A DNA stretch of 64,000 bases, taken from an uncultured Roseibium sp. (GTDB lineage Bacteria > Pseudomonadota > Alphaproteobacteria > Rhizobiales > Stappiaceae). The position numbers and the translations under genes were made by a program. Shown piece by piece: positions 28,099 to 40,200 of this stretch (position 1 is the first letter of the stretch; the number at the start of each line of letters is the position of its first letter). Where the stretch lies: positions 1,488,001-1,552,000 of the forward strand of contig NZ_CANLVF010000001.1 in NCBI RefSeq assembly GCF_947494555.1, in the 5' to 3' direction. The notes beneath the pieces were generated by a model. The model was not told the origin of the DNA. It did no database searches and saw only the letters and a list, made by a program, of their open reading frames with translations.

Positions 28099-28321
28099 GG
28101 GTTATCACGTCTCGGTATTGGCGCTGTCTGCGCAATATAGGATGGGTATTGCAGCGGGCACATTTTTTCTTTGTCCTCCCTGTTCACATACCGCCCGGCG
28201 CCGTTATTTTCAAATGCCGTTTCGCCAAAATGAGGCTGCCGTGGATACTTCCTGCCGAATTTACCAAAAGCATTGCCCGCCGCTTGCGAATTTCTGCAAG
28301 GCCGGATAGGTGAGGGAACAA

Positions 28322-28407
28322 GCGGGCGTGGTGGAACTGGTAGACACAAGGGACTTAAAATCCCTCGGCCCTAGGCTGTACGGGTTCGAGTCCCGTCGCC
28401 CGCACCA
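28322..28407 (+). tRNA. tRNA-Leu(TAA) with encoded CCA
   Basis: Acceptor stem GCGGGCG pairs with CGCCCGC (28397-28403), then discriminator A and CCA. The anticodon stem AGGGA/TCCCT encloses the loop CTTAAAA, giving anticodon TAA. T-arm GGGTTCGAGTCCC is canonical. The long variable arm fits class II tRNA-Leu. Confidence 0.97.
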
Positions 28408-28705
28408 TCTTCGAAATTGCCGCCCCGCAGGCCCGCGTCTTTTCATGCATTTTTTCGCCTCGACATCTTACGACAATTTGAACCGCGTCAAAGCACGCTG
28501 ATGTACCAGTCAGTAAGATCGCTCTTTTGAGCAGGGTAACAGATGTTTTGCTACACACGGGAAATTGAATAACTTCGACTATCAACGAAGCAGTTAATGA
28601 GTAAATATTACGTGATACTTTTGTAAGTCATCTGAAAATCGAACAATTTCACATGTTTTTGAAAATAAATCTATCAGTGTTCAATTGAGAATAATCGCTG
28701 TCGTG
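28408..28705. other. AT-rich noncoding stretch after tRNA-Leu
   Basis: About 300 bp without a supported gene between tRNA-Leu and the leader of the exosortase-type protein. It becomes AT-rich from about 28550 and probably holds the promoter of that gene, but no confident hexamers could be assigned. Confidence 0.4.
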
Positions 28706-28758
28706 CGCATCTTCTGAATAGCGGCATACTTAAGCTAACGCCTATTTCAGAAGGTGCG
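28706..28758 (+). promoter_or_regulatory. mRNA stem-loop covering the ribosome-binding site
   Basis: CGCAT-CTTCTGA-ATAG (28706-28721) pairs with CTAT-(T)-TCAGAAG-GTGCG (28742-28758), a stem of about 16 bp with one bulged T and one G-T pair around a 20-nt loop. The Shine-Dalgarno AAGG (28752-28755) lies in the 3' arm, 6-7 nt before the ATG at 28762, so folding would hide it. This could be a thermosensor, a protein-binding site or an operator hairpin. Confidence 0.55.
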
Positions 28759-28761
28759 ATC

Positions 28762-29367
28762 ATGTGCAAAAAAATACTTGCGGCCGGACTGCTGAGTCTC
28801 GGTCTCGTAACATCGGCAAATGCCGGCTCGGTCGGTTTCCAGGTGAATGATATTCTCGGTACGCCGTTTTCAGGAACAGTCGTTGATACTGGTGCCTGTA
28901 CACTTGGACCAGACTGTATCGGTTTTCTCATTCCCCTGAATGGAGATACGAAATCGCTCTTCCTGGGGTTTGATTCCGTGAGCACGACGTCTGCTTCGGT
29001 CTTGAACCTGACATTCCAGGATCTGGACCTTGCAGGAGTGAACGACCCCTCGCGGCTTCTGGAGCAAGTCTCCGTCTTCAATGGCGGTGGTGATCTGCTT
29101 GGAGCCTTCACCGATGTCAACGACCCGGGTGTTTCAGGCGACAATGACATTCAGTCAATTTCGATAGCGCTCGGCGTGCTACCTGCCAATTCGTTTTTTG
29201 CGCAGCTGGACTTTTCCGTGCAATCACGGCTCAAGGGCGGCAACACTGCTGAGTTTTTGGTGGCCGAAATACAGGCTGTGCCCGTTCCTGCAGCCCTTCC
29301 TTTCCTGATGGCCGGCCTCGGCGCTCTGGGCTTGATGGGTTGGCGCCGGAATCGTTCCGCGGCTTGA
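28762..29367 (+). CDS. Secreted protein with VPLPA-CTERM-type sorting tail
   Basis: A 201-residue protein with a signal peptide (residues 1-21) and a mature beta-rich, Asp/Gly-rich body. It ends in the pattern of VPLPA-CTERM sorting signals: VPVPAALPFLMAGLGALGL, then GWRRNRSAA (motif, hydrophobic helix, basic tail). Such tails are processed by exosortases and tie proteins to exopolysaccharide or biofilm matrix in related bacteria. No exosortase gene is in the window. Two cysteines in ACTLGPDC may form a disulfide. A terminator follows directly, and a stem-loop masks its ribosome-binding site. The exact function is unknown. Confidence 0.85.
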   Translation: MCKKILAAGLLSLGLVTSANAGSVGFQVNDILGTPFSGTVVDTGACTLGPDCIGFLIPLNGDTKSLFLGFDSVSTTSASVLNLTFQDLDLAGVNDPSRLLEQVSVFNGGGDLLGAFTDVNDPGVSGDNDIQSISIALGVLPANSFFAQLDFSVQSRLKGGNTAEFLVAEIQAVPVPAALPFLMAGLGALGLMGWRRNRSAA

Positions 29368-29383
29368 TATTGCAAGCAAACGA

Positions 29384-29409
29384 GGCGGCCTTTCGGGGCC
29401 GTCTTTTTT
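29384..29409 (+). terminator. Rho-independent terminator
   Basis: Stem GGCGGCC/GGCCGTC around TTTCGG, followed by TTTTTT, 16 bp after the stop of the VPLPA-CTERM gene. Confidence 0.85.
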
Positions 29410-29615
29410 CTGGCATGAGCCAAAGCGTTGGCCAGAAACGTCCGCTATTTTCGACACACCACTGTAACCCAATACGAGCGCGCCATTCCCTTATATCAGG
29501 CATATCTGGGTTTCGTTTACCAGGATGCACATCAGCTATGAGCAGTTTCGGCGCGAGCGAGCATATTCGGTGTTGAAGAGGCGCTTCGCGCACTTTAAGC
29601 ATTCCCGGTCTGAAT

Positions 29616-30437
29616 GTGACTTGTGACCGGAAAATGAAGCGTCAGCTTGCCGAAGATCCCGCCATTGTCTCCCTGAAGGGCGTTTCGAAAACGTTTTCGA
29701 ATGGAACCGTTGCGCTGGATGATGTCTGTCTTAGCGTCAGGCCGGGAGAAATTCTGTCGCTTCTTGGACCTTCCGGCTGCGGTAAGTCGACGGTGCTGCG
29801 CATCATCGCCGGCCTTGCAGAACCGAGCGCCGGTAAAGTGACCTGGCCACAGGAACCGGCAAACAGGCTTGAGCATGATCTGAGTTTCGTGTTTCAGGAA
29901 CCGACGCTGATGCCCTGGGCGACGGTTTATGAAAATATCCGCTTGCCTTTGCGACTGAAACGCGTAGCGGAGAAGACAGCACGTGCGGACATTTCAGAAG
30001 CCCTCGAGATGGTCGGGCTCAGCCAGTTCGCCGAGAGCTATCCGCGAGAATTGTCCGGCGGCATGAAAATGAGAGTTTCGATAGCGCGTGCCCTGGTGAC
30101 CCGGCCAAGGGTCCTGCTCATGGACGAGCCCTTTGCTGCTTTGGACGAAATCACGCGTTTCAAGCTGAACAATGATCTGCTGCATCTCTGGCAACGATTT
30201 GATCTAACGATCGTTTTTGTTACGCACTCTGTATTTGAGTCCGTTTACCTGTCCGAGCGGATCGCAATCATGCGATCCCGCCCTGGGCGTGTCGCCGACG
30301 AACTGGTGATTGATACACATCTTGAACGCAATGATGCGTTCAGAACCTCACCGGAGTACGCAGGTCTTTGCGGGCGGGTGTCGGCTGCTCTTCATGACGC
30401 CATGAGCGGGGAAGAGGACATAATTGAACGGGTGTGA
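29616..30437 (+). CDS. Orphan ABC ATPase of the nitrate/sulfonate/taurine type
   Basis: ABC ATPase of about 270 residues like SsuB/TauB/NrtD: Walker A GPSGCGKST, Q-loop FQEPTLMPW, signature LSGGMKMRVS, Walker B VLLMDEPFAALDE and switch HSVFES. LMPWATVYENIRLPL is typical of this importer class. GTG at 29616 or ATG at 29634 could be the start. No permease or binding protein is adjacent on either side: upstream is the exosortase-type gene with a terminator and downstream is 838 bp of noncoding DNA. The transporter may be split, or partners may have been lost. Confidence 0.85.
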   Translation: MTCDRKMKRQLAEDPAIVSLKGVSKTFSNGTVALDDVCLSVRPGEILSLLGPSGCGKSTVLRIIAGLAEPSAGKVTWPQEPANRLEHDLSFVFQEPTLMPWATVYENIRLPLRLKRVAEKTARADISEALEMVGLSQFAESYPRELSGGMKMRVSIARALVTRPRVLLMDEPFAALDEITRFKLNNDLLHLWQRFDLTIVFVTHSVFESVYLSERIAIMRSRPGRVADELVIDTHLERNDAFRTSPEYAGLCGRVSAALHDAMSGEEDIIERV

Positions 30438-31275
30438 GCCCGAATAAGACAAATGCTCCCGATAAATTTGAGCGCTCGTGCTCGGGCATAGCTTGCTGAC
30501 TTCCGCCAGTTTGCCGCATTTCAGCCGCAAACCATGTGCGCAACCAGATTACACAGCCACTGATTTCCACAGGCGGACCGTTAATGAATGCGCCGCAGTA
30601 GGGCTAAACACAGTGCTATGCGAGGCACACGCACACACTGAGGTGTATTGCCGTAAGTAAAATCAAGTTTTGAATTCACGCATTGAGTGAGTGCCTTGAT
30701 TATATGATGGAAATCTAAAATATAATTGCAGTTCTTAAGTCTCTCTGTGAATATTGATATATGGAAATGGAAAGCCTTTTCCGGAATTAAAGTAAAAGCG
30801 TGGAGTGTGTCATCTTATTATGATTATAGGGGGCTTAGTGCATTATTTGTATGGTATTTCCGCGCCCATACTCTGAATTGCGGTCTTGTGAAATCGTCAG
30901 GCCACCAATTGAATACTAAGTGCGGCGACCTTATTTCAGGTGTGTAATGTTGAAATCGGCTGGCCTGATGTAATTTGAGGATTTCGTGCGTAAATTTTTG
31001 GGTTTTGTCGCTTTCTGAAATATTATTTCTGGAATGGTGTTCGTGAAGTTGTATTAGTTAACAAAAAAACTTGACTAGTATTCGTGAATTACTGAAGTTT
31101 TGCGCTCCGATCCTGATTGCGATGAGCGTTAAGCCGCAATTTTGATCAAATCGCATCATCAGTGTTTACCTTTTCTAAAGTTAATGTGCACGTGACTTCC
31201 CTGCTTGGTGAAAAAATTGTAAATGTTGGAAGCCTGATTTTAAAAAAATGATCACAAAGTGCAGAGTGTTTGGCG
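30438..31275. other. AT-rich noncoding region before the giant adhesin
   Basis: An 838-bp stretch with strikingly lower GC than the genes on both sides, mainly from about 30660 on. Short open frames such as the one at 30726-30947 look random. TTGACT at 31071 is a possible -35, but I see no matching -10. The region most likely holds the promoter and long untranslated leader of the adhesin, or binding sites for a silencing protein. Confidence 0.5.
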
Positions 31276-34200
31276 ATGAACGAGTTTGTCCGCATAGCGC
31301 AAGCGACCCCTTCAGCAGCAACAGACAGCGCTTCAGCGATTGCTGAAGGCAATGGGCCATTGCTGATCGAACGTCCTCTTGCCCAACAGAGCATAGTCAT
31401 GCTCAAGGGGGCTGACCAGCTTGTCGACTTCCGGCAAATCCTCGATGAGACGATCTCATTTTTCCGTATCGACGGTGATTTGCAGATGATCTTCGCCGAC
31501 GGTGGCATGATCATCATCCAGGACTTCTTTTCGGGCGAAAGTGTCGCCGACCTCCTCATTGTCGGCGATGAAGAGTTCTTGTCTCTCGACGATTTCATCT
31601 CACTTGCCAATCTCCAGGTGGCGGACGAAATCCAGACGGCGGCGGGTGACACTAGCAATCTGGCGACGGCTCTTGGCAGCCCGCAAAGTTCCGGGCAGAC
31701 ATTCGAGCCAACCGATATCGGTTCCCTCGGTGACGGCCTGGGCGTGGCTGATCTGCTGGTCGGGGAAGGCCCCACGGAGCGCGGTTTCATTGTCGATGAT
31801 TTTTCAGACGCTGAAGAAAACACATCTCCTGACATCGGTACGCCGGTCGACAGCACGCTTGACGAACAAAACCTTCCTGAAGGCACCGATCCGAACAACC
31901 CAGTCTCCGCAACCGCGAGCCTGGATGTGTTTTTCGGAGACAATGCCGGCGGCGACGTCAGGCTTGAATTCGACGGATTGCCAAGCGGTCTGACGTCTGA
32001 TGGCGACGCTCTGGTCTTCGGCGTGACGAGCAATGCTGACGGCGGACAGACCCTCACGGCGACCAAGTCGGGATCAGGCGAACTCGTTTTCACGGTTACG
32101 TTGAACGTCACCGGTGTCGGCGCATCCTTGGGTGGTCAGTATACGTTTGACCTTTTCGGCAACCTGGATCACGTCGCCGACGGACAGGGTGACATCATTC
32201 CGCTGGTTTTTGGTTTCAATGCGATCGACGCCAACGGCGACACCGACAGCGACGTCTTCACAGTCAATATCATCGACGACCAGCCTGAAGGGGGCGAATC
32301 CGAGCAGGCATCGTTTGACGAACAGGCCTTGAGCAATGGGACCGACCCGGGATCGTCGGCGCTGGTGGCGAGCGGTGCCTTGAACATCCTTTGGGGTGCC
32401 GACAACGCAGACAGCGCGAGCGATGGCGCCGCGCAAGATACACCGGGTGGCACCGGTAACCGATCTGTGGTCTTTGCTGCAGTTCAACCCACTTCGACCA
32501 AGGCAACAACGTCCGACGGTGTGACGCTCGATTTTGAGTTGTCCGAAAACGACACGGTGCTAACAGCCTATAAAGGCGATGGCCGACTGGACGCGGACAA
32601 GATCTTCGAAGTGTCGCTTTTCGACGATGACACCGGATCCTACACGTTCGAGCTTTTCGGCAATATTGACCACGAAAACGGGCAGACCGATCCCTGGATC
32701 CTTGATTTCGCCGCGCTGGCCAGCGATGGCGACGGCGACATTGTGCGCACTGATTTCAGCGTCGAAATAGTCGACGACGAGCCGGAAGCAGGCGATGCCG
32801 TACAACGTACGGTGCAGGAACATGATCTAAAAAACGGAACGGATCCGGACCCGAGCGCACTTACCAAAACGGGCGATCTGAATATCGTCTGGGGAGCGGA
32901 CGACGCGGATGCCGCCAACGATGGCGAATTCCAGGACACGCCCGGCGGTCCCGGCAATCGCTCGGTCGTGTTCGCCGCGATCGCCGATCAACCGACCCAG
33001 ACGACGACCTCCGGTGGTGAGGCGCTGAATTATGTTCTTTCCCAGAACGGTACTGTTTTGACCGCTTATCGCGGCGCAGGCCGCATGGATGCGGACAAGG
33101 TCTTCGAGGTCTCGCTTTCCGACGATGGAACCGGGTTCTACACCTTCGAGCTTCTAGGTAATATCGATCACAATCCGCCGGGATCAAACGGCCAGATGGT
33201 GGCCTGGAACCTGGATTTTGCATTTGTTGCCGCCGACGGCGACGGCGATACGGCCACAGGCGAATTCCGTGTGACAGTGGTCGACGACGAACCTCTTGCC
33301 GGTACAGCAGAGCAAAGCACAGTTGCGGAACATGATTTGCCAACCGGAACGGATCCGGACGCCGTTGCCCTCGTGCAATCGGGCGAGCTCAATGTCATTT
33401 GGGGCGCCGATGATGCCGATACCGATGATGTTGATACCGATGATGCAGGCGGTGTTCAGGACACGCCCGGCGTAACCGGCAACCGGTCCATCACCTTTGC
33501 GCCGATAGCGGACCAGCCGACACAGGAAACAACGTCGGACGGCGTTACGCTTGAATACGTTCTTTCTGCAAACGACACAGTTCTGACCGCCTACAAGGGT
33601 GCGGGCCGTCTGGACGCAGACAAGGTTTTCGAAGTCTCGCTGTCCGATGATGGAACAGGCTCCTACTCCTTCGAACTTCTTGGCAATATCGATCACACGA
33701 GCGGACAGACAGAGTCCTGGGATCTGGACTTTACCTTCGTTGCAAGCGACAGCGACGGCGATACCGTGCAAGGCGATTTTCGTGTGACAGTCGCAGACGA
33801 TGCGCCGATAACCGGTGAAGCTGACCTCGGAGTTGTGGAAGAAGAAGAGCTGGAGGGCGGGCTAGACGATCCTTTTCCGTTTGATCTGGACGGTGCTGCC
33901 AGTCAGGCGGGGACACCGCTCACCAACAGATTTTCCGGCTCGCTGAACATTGTTTGGGGTGCCGACGACAATGACACCGCCGATAGCGATCTCAACGGGT
34001 TGCCAGTGCAGGATGATGCGACCGGTGCGGATCAGCGATCTGTCATATTCTCCGACGTAGCAGACGGTCTCATCGCAGACCCGGCCAGCATAGTGTCTGT
34101 CCTCGACGGAAGCGGGGACACTGTCGATCTAACTTCGCTGACATCTCGCGGGGATGCGCTGAGCTTTGTTCTGTCCGGCGATGGCACGCAATTGACCGCC

Positions 34201-37200
34201 TATGCCGAGTATGGCCAAGCAGGGGAACGCAGCGTATTTCGCGTTGCTCTATCTGATGACGATAGTGGATCTTATACGTTCATTCTCGACGACGTTCTGG
34301 ATCATCCAATTCAGGATACGACGCCGTTCGATGAGGATGCGCTGTCGCTGAGCTTCAATTATCTTGCTGAGGACAGCGACGGCGATCGCGCAGCCGGCAG
34401 TTTTGAGGTGCTCGCGATCGACGATGGTCCGCTGTTCCGGACCGACGATATTCACACGATCGATAGTCTGGTACCGGTTGCCTTCACCGAGACAGCTGAT
34501 CTGCGTATTCCGGCGGACGGAACAAGCGGCACGATCTTTTCCAATATCGAGGTGACAACGCCGGGAACAATTCTCGACGTCAACGTTTCGTTGGAAGTGC
34601 AGCACAGTTTCAGCGGCGATTTGCTTGTCTTTCTGGTGCACCCGGACGGTACGGAAATCAGGCTCATACAGGATTCCTTTGAGCGAACACAGCCGGTGGA
34701 CGGGGTTGTGTCGTTCGATGATGATGCTGCGACCAGCATTGGAACAGGGAATACGAATATCGTCGGCACATGGCTTCCCGACAGTAGCCTTAACCTCGAC
34801 TTTTACGAGGGCCGTGATCAACTTGGTGTTTGGACGCTGCAGGTAACAGACGCAAACGGCGGCGACGTCGGTCAGCTTGTGTCGTGGACACTCGACATTC
34901 AAACCGGGGTCTCCGCAGTGGTTGACGAGGACGATCTGTCGACCCAGCGCGGGGGCGGTATAGACGACAATGTCGATGGCAACAACGATCAGGCAACCGG
35001 CGACAATTCTACCATTACAAATGCCCTTTTGGACGGTGACAGCGACCCGACGACCGTATTCGGCAATCTCGGCGTTCTTTGGGGCGCCGACAACGAGAAC
35101 AGCGTTGAAAACGGTGGCGCAAGCGCAGGAATAGGAGACCGCGCTGTAACCTTTATCGAAGGTGCGGGCGGAACGATTGAGAGCCTTGAGGCACTTGGTT
35201 TGACCTCAAATGGGGATGCTCTCAGCTACAGCCTGAATGCGGCGACCGACCTGCTGACCGCCACAGCTGGCGGACGCGTTGTGTTCACCGTCGAACTTTT
35301 TGACACGGACACTGGTTCCTTCAAGTTCGATCTTCAAGATGCTTTGGATCATCCCTCCGGCGAAGCCGAAAACGACATCATCCTCAATATCAGTTTTGTC
35401 GCCACGGACAGTGACGGTGATACAGGCACATCAACGTTTTCTGTCGCAGTTGATGACGATCTGCCGATTATCGGCGACGACGCTGATGTTGGTGAAATCA
35501 GTGAGGGCGCTAACAGCCCGATCACCGGAAATCTGGACATCTCATGGGGTGCGGATGCCGGAGATGCCGGTACCGACGGAACTACTCAGGACACACCAAG
35601 CGGTACAGGCAATCGCTCGGTCGTGTTTGCGGCCATTGCCGACCAGCCGACACAGGCAACCACATCCGACGGCGTAGCGCTTGAATATGTCTTGTCTGAA
35701 AACGATACGGTCCTGACGGCCTATCAGGGCGTGGGTCGCCTCGACGCTGACAAGGTGTTCGAGGTTTCGCTTTCCGATGACGGAACAGGTGCCTTCACGT
35801 TCGAGCTTCTCGGCAATATCGACCACGTAAATGGACAGACGGATACCTGGGACCTCGACTTTGCTTATGTAGCTACCGACAGTGATGGCGATACAATCGC
35901 GGCCGAATTCCAGGTGACGGTCTCCGACGGTGCGCCGATTGCCGGAGCAGCGGATGATGTCACGGTTGAAGAATCCGATCTTGCCAATGGCACGGATCCG
36001 GACGCGACCGCTCTCACGCAGTCGGGCAACCTGAACATCACCTGGGGCGCCGACGATACGGATGCCGGGACGGACGGAACCACTCAGGACACGCCTGGTG
36101 GAACGGGTAACCGGTCTGTCGTCTTTGCCGCTATTGCTGATCAGCCGACGCAGGCAACCACATCCGACGGTGTTGCGCTTGAATATGTCTTGTCTGAGAA
36201 CGACACGGTCCTGACGGCCTATCAGGGCGCCGGCCGTCTGGACGCGGACAAGGTGTTCGAGGTCTCGCTTTCCGATGACGGAACTGGTGCCTACACGTTC
36301 GAGCTTTTCGGCAATATCGACAACGTCAATGGACAGACCGACACCTGGAACCTCGACTTTGCCTATGTCGCCACTGACAGTGACGGCGATTCGGTGGACG
36401 GCGACCTGCGTGTGATCGTCACGGACGACGAACCGCTTGCCGGAGCGGCGGACGATGCCACGTTTGAAGAATCCGATCTTGCCAATGGAACGGATCCGGA
36501 CGCGACCGCTCTCACGCAGTCGGGCAACCTGAACATCACCTGGGGCGCCGACGATACGGATGCCGGGACGGACGGAACCACTCAGGATACGCCTGGTGGA
36601 ACGGGTAACCGGTCTGTCGTCTTTGCCGCTATTGCTGATCAGCCGACGCAGGCAACCACATCCGACGGCGTTGCGCTTGAATATGTCTTGTCTGAAAACG
36701 ATACGGTCCTGACAGCTTATCAGGGCGCAGGCCGTCTGGACGCGGACAAGGTGTTCGAGGTCTCGCTCTCCGATGACGGAACTGGTGCCTATACGTTCGA
36801 ACTTCTTGGCAATATCGACCACGTCAACGGGCAGACCGATGCCTGGAGCCTGGACTTTGCCTATGTCGCGAGCGACAGCGATGGCGACACGGTGTCAGCC
36901 GAATTTCGCGTCACGGTAGGGGATGATGCTCCGGAGATTGATCTTCGGGTGGAAGATTATGTGCGCATCGACGAAACCTACGGACTGCACAGCGACAACG
37001 TATTCGATCCGTTCACCGGAGAGTATGATCCCGATGTTGTTGCGCTTTTTGAAGATGTCAGTCAGCCGGGTTCGGACGACGACCTGATTGGCCCGATTTA
37101 CGCGAGTTATGGTGTCGTCGGATTCGATGTCAACGTTGGTGCCGATGACGATGCAGACATCGACCTGTCGCTGCGCATCGACGATGCAGCTTCGGGCCTC

Positions 37201-40200
37201 ACGACGACGGAAGGGGACGCCATAACCCTTTCTCTGGAAGACGGCCTTGTCGTTGGACGGATTGCAAACGGTGACGCTGTTTTTGCGGTTCATATTGACG
37301 AGAACGGCGAGGTCAGCATCGTTCAGTTCCAGTCATTGAGCCATCCGGACACATCGACTTCGGATGAGCACATCACGCTCGATGGCAAGATCTCGGCAGT
37401 GCTTACTGTCACGGACGGGGATGGCGACGTCGTATCCGAGGATGTTTCGATCGGTGCTGACGTCACATTTGACGATGATGGGCCTTCGGCGTTCAGACGT
37501 GGATCCGGCGTTACCCAAAACGAGACTGCTGCTGGAACCATTGTTTCCGGTCAGCTCCAATTCGATGGCGGTGCCGACGGCGCGACAGTGACCGGAATAG
37601 ACTTCATTTCCAATGGAGACTACATCCGCACGATTGACCCGGACGCGAGTGGCGGGGACCGCCGTGGCTCGCTGAGTGCCGACGGTCAGCCTATTGTCTG
37701 GTCGAGTGCAACTGATGCCAACGGTGTTATTACGGTCACTGCGGTCCTGGAAGGCACGGCGACCACCGCATTCGAGATCATCATTAATCCGGACGGTAGC
37801 TACACGTACCAGCAATTTGTCGGTTTCGACCATCCAGACGAAAATGAGACCGGCCGGGACGATCAACTCACGTTCCGCATGCGCTTTACTGTCACCGACG
37901 GTGACGGAGACCCGGATACGGCAACTGCTGTGTTCAGGGTACGGGACGGCGGACCGGAGATCGGCGTGGTGGCCGATGCCCTGGTGGAAGAAGACGGTGT
38001 GCCGGCACTGGCAGGTATCGATCTTGCGATCGACTGGGGTGCGGACGATGCCAATGACGACGGCGGCATCCCTGGAGACCGCTCAGTCGCTTTCGCGGAG
38101 CCGGTTGCCGAAGACACGATATCCTTCTCGGACGCCAACGGAACGCTCGACGAGTTGTATTCAGGCGGCGAACTGGTCAATTTCACCTTCATCAATGGCG
38201 TTCTCGTTGGATATACAGGCGCGGTTCCTGGAGGCACAACGGACAGCAACGTCGTCTTGATTGCGGCTCTTTCTGACGTTGGAACAGGCAGCTACGACTT
38301 TTTGCTTGTACAACCGCTCGATCACACAGCGCCGGTTGGAACGGATCATTATCTTGATCTGAGCTTTGCGTACGCTGCGACGGACGCGGATGGCGATGTC
38401 AGCGAAACCGCCACGTTTACGGTGCGTGTCGACGCGGCCGGAACCGTGACACCAATCGATTATTCAAACCTGAGTACGGGCGTTTTCGTCAATCTTGACG
38501 ACACCGCACGCACCTATCTTGGTCAGACGGTCGCTGCAGAAACGGCGACCGATCGCGACGGCGTCGACCCGGCCGTTATCGGTATCGACAGTGTTTCCGG
38601 CCTTGATGATGCAGCAGGAGGAACGGGTAACGACGTTCTTGTCGGCAACGACAACGACAATACCTTGTCAGGCAACGATGGTGATGACGTTCTCGTCGGC
38701 CGGGGAGGTTTCAACCTCCTGGACGGCGGCTCGGGTTCAGACACGGCTGACTATTCCGACAACGAGGAGGGTATTGTCGTAAGGCAGGATCTGGGTTGGG
38801 CGACTGACGCATCCAACCTCGATTCGGGTCTGGCGAATCTGATTCAGGGCATCAACAACAACACGATCGCGCATGATGATCTGGTCAGCGTCGAAAACAT
38901 CAACGGTAGCCAATTCGACGACTTTCTCTTCGGTAACAACGAGTCGAACACGCTTTCGGGCGGTGACGGTGACGATGACATATTCGGACTGGGCGGTTCG
39001 GATACGCTTATTGGGGGCGAGGGGAATGACGAGCTCTACGCCATCCTCGGCAATAACAAGCTGATTGGTGGGGCAGGTCAGGATCTGCTCGTAAGTGGCG
39101 CTGGATCCGATGAGTTTGTGTTCGCCGCAGGCGAAGGCAGCGCAACGGCAGCCGGAGCAGACCGCATTCAGTTCTACAAGGACGGACTCGATACGATCGT
39201 AATTACCGGAGGCCTGACCTTTGCCGACCTGGTGATTGGTGATGATGGGGCCGGCAACGCGGCGATCTTCGAAACTGTCAACAACCAGTTTGTTGCCGTG
39301 CTGACCGGAATCTCATCCGCTGTTCTCACTTCTTCGGACTTCAGTTTCTCTTCCGACCCGATCGTCCTCGATCTTGACGGCGACGGCGTGGAACTTGTGT
39401 CTGCAGAAGATGGTGTTGCGTTCGATCTGAATGGCGACGGGCAGGCCGAGGTGTCTGGCTGGGTCGGAGCCGATGACGGGATCCTCGTCATGGATCTCGA
39501 CGGGTCCGGCAAGATCGAAAGCGGAAAGGAAGTTTTTTCGGAAGTTTTCAACGAAGGCGGTTTTGCGGATTCGCTGGAAGCCCTGGCTTTGCTCGACAGC
39601 AACGGTGACGGTTTGATCGATGCGAGCGATGAAGCCTTCACGGATCTCAGGGTCTGGCAAGACGTCAACACCGATGGCGTTTCGCAGGACGGTGAGTTGT
39701 CGACGCTGAGTGATCTCGGCATCGAGTCGATCAACCTCAACGCAGGCCAAGTCTACAAGACTGTCAGCGGAAACACCGTCTATGCCGAGGGCACTTACCA
39801 GACTGTCGACGGAAGCACCGGCAGCTATGCCGGCACTGCGTTCAACACTCTCGGCGGTGGTGAGCATGACGCGGACGAGACGACAAGACAATCAACGGCA
39901 ATGGCAGCCGGCATTGCGCTGGTGCTTTATTCCGCAACGGCGCAAGAAGTCGAGGCGGGACTGTCCCAGATTGCAGTCACCGGTGCTCCTGAGCACGGTG
40001 AAGTTTCCGTCTCAGAAGACTTCACTGTGACGTTCAATCCCGCTGCAGGGTATGAGGGTGCCGATTCAGTTGAGCTTGCACTTGTCTATGCCGATGGTTC
40101 TGTTGTGACCCGGGAAGTCGAGATAGAAGTACGCGCTGACGAAACCACCTCGACCTCCGAACAGGCTACGGCTGCAGAGTTACCAGGCGCCAGCCTAGAC

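Noticed and set aside
28322-28407. tRNA-Leu as an integration site for the downstream accessory region
   Set aside because: I found no integrase and no repeat of the tRNA 3' end further along in the window.
30726-30947. Possible small gene of 73 codons in the AT-rich leader
   Set aside because: No ribosome-binding site, no recognisable pattern, and random-looking composition.
35542-36822. Minus-strand open frame of 426 codons with internal repeats
   Set aside because: Its repeats are simply the reverse strand of the adhesin repeats; no family pattern or ribosome-binding site.
35527-36926. Regular direct repeats considered as a CRISPR-like array
   Set aside because: Units are 498 bp, in frame and encode adhesin domains; there are no short repeats with unique spacers and no cas genes.
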